This document shows positions 60,131-64,000 of a DNA stretch of 64,000 nt, piece by piece. Source of the stretch: Stenotrophomonas lactitubi (lineage in GTDB: Bacteria > Pseudomonadota > Gammaproteobacteria > Xanthomonadales > Xanthomonadaceae). Location: the NCBI RefSeq assembly GCF_002803515.1, contig NZ_PHQX01000001.1:744001-808000 (forward strand), in the 5' to 3' direction. The position numbers were made by a program, and so were the translations under genes. The notes beneath the pieces are model-generated. The model was not told the DNA's origin, did no database searches, and saw nothing but the letters and a program-made list of their open reading frames with translations. Within the stretch, counting starts at the first letter, position 1. The number at the start of each line of letters is the position of its first letter.

Positions 60131-60580
60131 TCAGGCCCGGCTGTCTCCTTCCTTGAGCTTGCGTACGCGGGTATCGGCGGCGTGCAGGGGCTGGCCATCG
60201 CGTCCGTGCGGTTGCATGTAGGGCAGCGGCCGGCGGCTGCTGGATTCGATCAGCTGCGAGTGTGCCTCGCCAGCAGCGAAGCGATGCCGTTCTCCCCATT
60301 GCCGCAGGGCGACCAGCAGCGGGAACAGGTCCTGGCCGGCCGCGGTCAGTACATAGTCCTGGTACGCGCTGCCATCGGCGGCAGGCTGCTGCACCAGCAG
60401 CCCCGCCTCGACCAGTCGCCGCAGGCGGTCGCTGAGGATGTTGCGCGCCGCGCCCAGGCTGCGCTGGAAATCGCCGAAGCGGCTGATGCCATCGAAGGCA
60501 TCGCGGATGATCAGCAACGCCCAGCGGTCGCCAAGCAGATCGGCGCTGCGGGCCACGGGGCAGGGGCTGTTGGCGTGCAT
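60131..60580 (-). CDS. HxlR-family regulator
   Basis: 149 residues from ATG 60,580. CPVARSADLLGDRWALLIIR is the HxlR opening with its conserved sensor Cys, then a winged helix (ILSDRLRRLVEAGLLVQQ). Divergent from an MFS gene with a two-arm operator between. Confidence 0.92.
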   Translation of the reverse strand: MHANSPCPVARSADLLGDRWALLIIRDAFDGISRFGDFQRSLGAARNILSDRLRRLVEAGLLVQQPAADGSAYQDYVLTAAGQDLFPLLVALRQWGERHRFAAGEAHSQLIESSSRRPLPYMQPHGRDGQPLHAADTRVRKLKEGDSRA

Positions 60581-60598
60581 GGGGAATGTCCTCGATTG

Positions 60599-60654
60599 TG
60601 GTTGCAGTTTAAAACCAGTGGCGCTATCGTGCACGTAGTTTCAAATTGCAACCA
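60599..60654. promoter_or_regulatory. Inverted operator between hxlR-type and MFS genes
   Basis: GTTGCAGTTTAAAAC at 60,601-60,615 and its near-inverse GTTTCAAATTGCAAC at 60,638-60,652; arms also extend as TGG...CCA. The right arm ends three bases before the MFS ATG. Confidence 0.65.
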
Positions 60655-60656
60655 CC

Positions 60657-61841
60657 ATGATGATGCCTTCGCTGTCCCGCCCGTTGTTGGGCCTGCTCGC
60701 CATTGCTGCCGGTGCCAGCGTGGCCAACGTCTACTTCGCGCAGCCGCTGCTGGAGCGCCTGGCCCACGATTTCGCCCTTGATGCCGCGGTGGCCGGTGCA
60801 CTGCTGGCTGCCACCCAGGCTGGCAGCGTGCTGGCCCTGCTCGGATTGCTGCCGCTGGCCGACCGTGGCGACCGTCGCCGACTGCTGCGGGTGCAATTGC
60901 TGGCGCTGGTGGTGGCGCTGCTGTGGCTGGCCGCCGCCCGCAGCACCGTGTGGTTGTTGTCGGGCATGCTGCTGGCGGGGTTGTTGGGTACGGCGCTGAC
61001 CCAAGGGTTGATCGCCTACGCCGCCAACCTCGCTGCACCGGAGCAACGCGGGCGGGTGGTGGGCATGGTCCAGGGCGGCGTGTTCATCGGCCTGCTGTCG
61101 GCACGCGTGGTGTCCGGCGCGGTCGCCGCCGTGGCGGGATGGCGCGCGGTATACCTGCTGTCGGCACTGTTGATGGCAGCGCTGGCGCTGCTGCTGTGGC
61201 GGCGGCTGCCGCACGTGCCGGTGCCTGCAAGGCCGCCGGCGTGGCGCGAGCTGCTGCGTTCCATGGTCCAGATGCTGCTGCAGGATCGGGCACTGCGCGA
61301 ACGTGGGCCTTTGGCACTGCTGTTGTTTGCCGGTCTCAATGTGTTCTGGGCGGCGGTGCCACTGCCGTTGTCGGCGCCGCCCCTGAGCTGGTCGACCGCT
61401 GGCATCGGCGCGCTGGGCCTGGCTGGCATCATCGGCGCGCTGCTGGCGGCGCGGGTCGGGCACTGGATGGATCGTGGCTTTGCCCATCGGGTGAGCCTGG
61501 GCGCGCTGCTGTTGATGCTGGTCGCCTGGGCGCCGCTGCTGGGCCTGCCGCAGTCGCTGGCGCTGTTGCTGCTGGGCGTGGTGGTGCTGGACCTGGGCGG
61601 GCAGGCATTGCATGTGTCCAACCAGGCACTGCTGCTGCGCGCACCGGCCGAACAGCATGGGCGCCTGGTGGCGCTGTACATGCTGTTCTATGCGGTGGGC
61701 AGCGGTGTGGGCGCTGCCGCAGGCACCTGGATGCAGGCGCGCTACGGGTGGCCGGCGGTGTGCGCGCTGGGAACGGGAATCGCCCTGCTGGGCTTGGCGT
61801 GGTGGGCGGCGTGGCGTATTCCGCGCAAGGCCGCCCGGTAG
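60657..61841 (+). CDS. MFS transporter
   Basis: 394 residues with about 12 hydrophobic segments. Opening [20 protein letters not shown] is typical of the YnfM/DHA1-like MFS exporters; the inter-helix 2-3 region is [13 protein letters not shown]. Probably regulated by the divergent HxlR protein. Substrate unknown. Confidence 0.92.
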   Translation: MMMPSLSRPLLGLLAIAAGASVANVYFAQPLLERLAHDFALDAAVAGALLAATQAGSVLALLGLLPLADRGDRRRLLRVQLLALVVALLWLAAARSTVWLLSGMLLAGLLGTALTQGLIAYAANLAAPEQRGRVVGMVQGGVFIGLLSARVVSGAVAAVAGWRAVYLLSALLMAALALLLWRRLPHVPVPARPPAWRELLRSMVQMLLQDRALRERGPLALLLFAGLNVFWAAVPLPLSAPPLSWSTAGIGALGLAGIIGALLAARVGHWMDRGFAHRVSLGALLLMLVAWAPLLGLPQSLALLLLGVVVLDLGGQALHVSNQALLLRAPAEQHGRLVALYMLFYAVGSGVGAAAGTWMQARYGWPAVCALGTGIALLGLAWWAAWRIPRKAAR

Positions 61842-61881
61842 CGCCGACGCTGTTCGACGCCCTACCGCGCGCGCTGCAGGC

Positions 61882-63327
61882 TCAACGTTGCAGCGCGCGT
61901 CGCCCGGGTGCCTCGGGCAGTGCTTCGTCGGCCACCACCACACGGTTGCGGCCTTGTCGCTTGGCGGCATACATCGCCGCATCGGCGCGCGCCATCAGCC
62001 GCTCGTAATCGGGATGCCCATCGTGTCCGGCCACGCCGATGCTGGCGGTCAGGCCCAACGTCTGTCCATTCGGGAGAGAGATCGGCAATTGTGCGATCTG
62101 CCGACGCAGGCTTTCCGCGATCACCTCCGCCTGCGACTCGCTCGCCGCCACCAGCACCACCACGAACTCCTCGCCGCCATAGCGGAACAGGTAGTCGCTG
62201 CCTCGGGTCTGCTGGCCGAGCAGGGCGGCAACGTGCTGCAGGGCGCGGTCGCCAGCGTCGTGGCCGTGGCCATCGTTGATCGCCTTGAAATGATCCAGGT
62301 CCAGCAACAGCAGCGAGAATGGCGTGTGGTTGCGCGTGGACAATTCGATCTCACGGCGCAGCACGGTCGGCAGGAAGCGCCGGTTGAGCAGGTTGGTCAA
62401 CGCATCGCTGCCCGCATCCAGTTCGCCGATGCGTTCGAACAGCAGGGTCATCAGGTTGCGGATGGTGGCGAGGTCTTCGCGGATCGCCGGCAGGGCCGCC
62501 AGTCGCCGTGCCGGATCTTCATCCGTGGCGCGCTGCAGGTTGCTGTCGATGCGTGCCATCAGCTGGGCGACCTGCTGTGTCTCGCTGCTTTCGCCGAAGC
62601 TGGGAATACCCTTGTGGGTGAACCACAGGCCGAATTCCGAGGTCGCCAGACTGGCGTTGTCGGCGCCTGTCGCATGGCCAGCGAGCGTGTACAGCAGGCT
62701 GTTTTCCCAATCCAGCAGCAGGGCGCGCTGGCGCTCGCGCTCGGTGCTGACGTTCTGCACCAGCGAGAACAGCCGGTACGCTGCATCGGTGCGCGACGAG
62801 CGCTCACGTGCATGCGTATAGGCCAGGGTCATGCCCTCCATGGCGATGTCCATGATCGCGCTGAGGCAATCGATGGCGGCGAAAGCGGTGTCGCTGTCAT
62901 CGGCGTCGGCGCGCAGGCGCACGAACAGTTCGTGCTTGAGTACGCGTGCACCGCGTGCCACCAGGTCAACCGGAATACCGACCCGTGCATGCACATCGCC
63001 GATCACCCGCTGTGCGGCGACCGTAGCGGCAATTCCATCCGCATCGGTGGTCAGCAGCTGGGCCAGCCAACGCTGCATCGCCGGTTGCAGGCGTTGCTTG
63101 ACCTGTTCATGGGACAGGAAGCGGCGCGCACGCGTGTCCTGCAGCAGCACCTCGTAGAAGCGCTGCGCCAGCATTGGCGGTGCGTCGGCGGCCACGGCAT
63201 GCAGCAGTGCGGCGGCGGCGGGGCCGGCCTGCAGCAGGCACTGCTGCCAGGCCTGAGCCAGCGGTTGGCTGGCTTCGTCCAGTTGGGGTGTATCCACGTC
63301 GATCTCTAGCGGCGCACAACAGACCAC
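61882..63327 (-). CDS. Globin-coupled diguanylate cyclase, DosC-like
   Basis: 481 residues, GTG start. An N-terminal globin sensor (about 25-170) has RFLSHEQVKQRLQPAMQRWL and the heme-side helix RVIGDVHARVGIPVDLVARG. A middle helical domain follows. The C-terminal GGDEF domain has GGEEF with an LTNLLNRR start. This order matches the oxygen sensor DosC. Makes c-di-GMP in response to O2. Confidence 0.88.
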   Translation of the reverse strand: MVCCAPLEIDVDTPQLDEASQPLAQAWQQCLLQAGPAAAALLHAVAADAPPMLAQRFYEVLLQDTRARRFLSHEQVKQRLQPAMQRWLAQLLTTDADGIAATVAAQRVIGDVHARVGIPVDLVARGARVLKHELFVRLRADADDSDTAFAAIDCLSAIMDIAMEGMTLAYTHARERSSRTDAAYRLFSLVQNVSTERERQRALLLDWENSLLYTLAGHATGADNASLATSEFGLWFTHKGIPSFGESSETQQVAQLMARIDSNLQRATDEDPARRLAALPAIREDLATIRNLMTLLFERIGELDAGSDALTNLLNRRFLPTVLRREIELSTRNHTPFSLLLLDLDHFKAINDGHGHDAGDRALQHVAALLGQQTRGSDYLFRYGGEEFVVVLVAASESQAEVIAESLRRQIAQLPISLPNGQTLGLTASIGVAGHDGHPDYERLMARADAAMYAAKRQGRNRVVVADEALPEAPGRRALQR

Positions 63328-63445
63328 GGTATCGGCCGCAGCTGTCGACGGTTGATGGCAGGTAAGCCGTCCAGTTTAAGCGCCATGCAGGCCGAAAAAC
63401 CCGGGCAGAGCACATGCCGGCCGATGCCGCAATGCGTTGACGCAT

Positions 63446-63464
63446 TTGAGAATCACTCGCATTT
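63446..63464 (+). promoter_or_regulatory. Candidate Fur box
   Basis: TTGAGAATCACTCGCATTT, with partial match to the 7-1-7 Fur consensus TGATAATnATTATCA (left half TGAGAAT good, right half weak), 121 bp before the TonB-receptor start. Confidence 0.4.
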
Positions 63465-63584
63465 ATGAAAAAATGACGTCAGGAACCGACCTGCGGGCAT
63501 CCCGCAGCGATCGTTCCGCCTCCCCCGTCGCCGCCTCGTGCCCTATGCCAGAGGCTTCCGCTGCCCTGCCAGAAGGTCCAGAAC

Positions 63585-64000
63585 ATGCCTGCAAACACTC
63601 TTTCACCGCGCCCGCTGGCGCTCGCCGTCGCCGCGCTGCTGGCCGGCGCTGCGGTTACCGCGCATGCGGAAACCGATGCCACCGATATCGATACCGTGCA
63701 TGTCACCGCCTCGCAGATCGCGCGGCAGGCGCTGGGCACTTCCACCATCACCGCTGAAGACATCGCCAAGCGACCGCCGGTCAACGACATCGCCGAACTG
63801 CTGCGTACGATGCCCGGCGTCAATCTGACCGGCAACAGTGCGTCGGGCCAGTACGGCAACAACCGGCAGATCGATCTGCGCGGCATGGGCCCGGAAAATA
63901 CCCTGATCCTGATCGACGGCAAGCGCGTGGGTGCACGCGACGCGGTGCGCATGGGTCGCAGTGGCGAGCGCAACACGCGCGGCGATACCAACTGGGTGCC
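63585..64000 (+). CDS. TonB-dependent siderophore receptor, FepA-like (partial)
   Basis: First 138 residues, cut by the window edge. ATG 63,585 with AGAAGG upstream. Signal peptide ending VTAHAET. Plug domain: VHVTASQIARQ, ELLRTMPGVNLTGNS, QIDLRGMGPENTLILIDGKR, and RNTRGDTNWV, the last being characteristic of FepA/PfeA/IroN catecholate receptors. Probably iron-repressed. Confidence 0.9.
   Translation, partial: MPANTLSPRPLALAVAALLAGAAVTAHAETDATDIDTVHVTASQIARQALGTSTITAEDIAKRPPVNDIAELLRTMPGVNLTGNSASGQYGNNRQIDLRGMGPENTLILIDGKRVGARDAVRMGRSGERNTRGDTNWV

Noticed and set aside
1..64000. CRISPR arrays, rRNA genes
   Set aside because: No regularly spaced direct repeats and no rRNA-like sequence were seen on either strand.

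Overview
The window joins two kinds of DNA. Positions 1 to about 35,500 are an accessory conjugative element (ICE, integrated plasmid or plasmid-like island). Positions about 36,070 to 64,000 are ordinary chromosome of a Stenotrophomonas maltophilia-complex bacterium or close relative (Xanthomonadaceae). The host assignment rests on high GC, GTAG-headed SMAG-type palindromes at 49,493-49,589 (a repeat family described from S. maltophilia), and the gene families of the right half.

Element, left to right: a DUF6988-like gene (1-723); a small reverse pair including an XRE regulator (720-1601); exported and membrane proteins (1622-3395); cargo genes preceded by three copies of a 180-bp structured leader (3461-7156); a DUF6573 gene; a two-gene PD-(D/E)XK nuclease plus HEPN/AbiU2-like module (7945-9617); a PilS-type pilin with a proline-rich linker and Cys-rich tip (9780-11567, reverse); ankyrin-like genes; a ParA-like operon (12,476-13,677); two HNH nuclease genes; a 0.77-kb gene-poor stretch that could hold oriT; an RHH protein with envelope genes; a first VirD4/TraD-like ATPase (19,386-22,367); a low-GC cassette with a transposase between inverted repeats (22,376-24,274); a tRNA-Tyr-like gene (25,346-25,432); a second VirD4/TraD-like coupling protein and a MOBF relaxase-helicase (26,282-31,058); GIY-YIG and HNH proteins; a trimeric autotransporter adhesin with an 11-G tract upstream; and an M15 peptidase. 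No integrase and no VirB-type channel genes are visible, so these would lie to the left of the window or be supplied elsewhere.

Element genes appear to share control. Palindromes built on TGAGTA...TACTCA lie directly before at least six scattered genes and half-sites before several more. A TTGCnn/TGGACA - 14 nt - TCTA motif recurs upstream, and a TTTTAGTCAA box occurs in six intergenic places. This suggests one element-encoded regulator coordinating transfer, surface and cargo genes.

Chromosome: a Cys-rich secreted protein, a barstar-like protein, a chemotaxis receptor with a sigma-28-like promoter, a glycine-zipper protein, a tolC-hlyD-ABC-ABC export operon, a LysR/LysE pair, a ParD-like/methionine aminopeptidase pair, and a VOC protein. 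These are followed by a co-directional eight-gene cluster resembling an uncharacterised small-molecule pathway (49,600-56,673), a TctE/TctD-like two-component system, a Shewanella-like phosphatase, an HxlR/MFS pair with a shared operator, a globin-coupled diguanylate cyclase, and the start of a FepA-like TonB receptor at the right edge.
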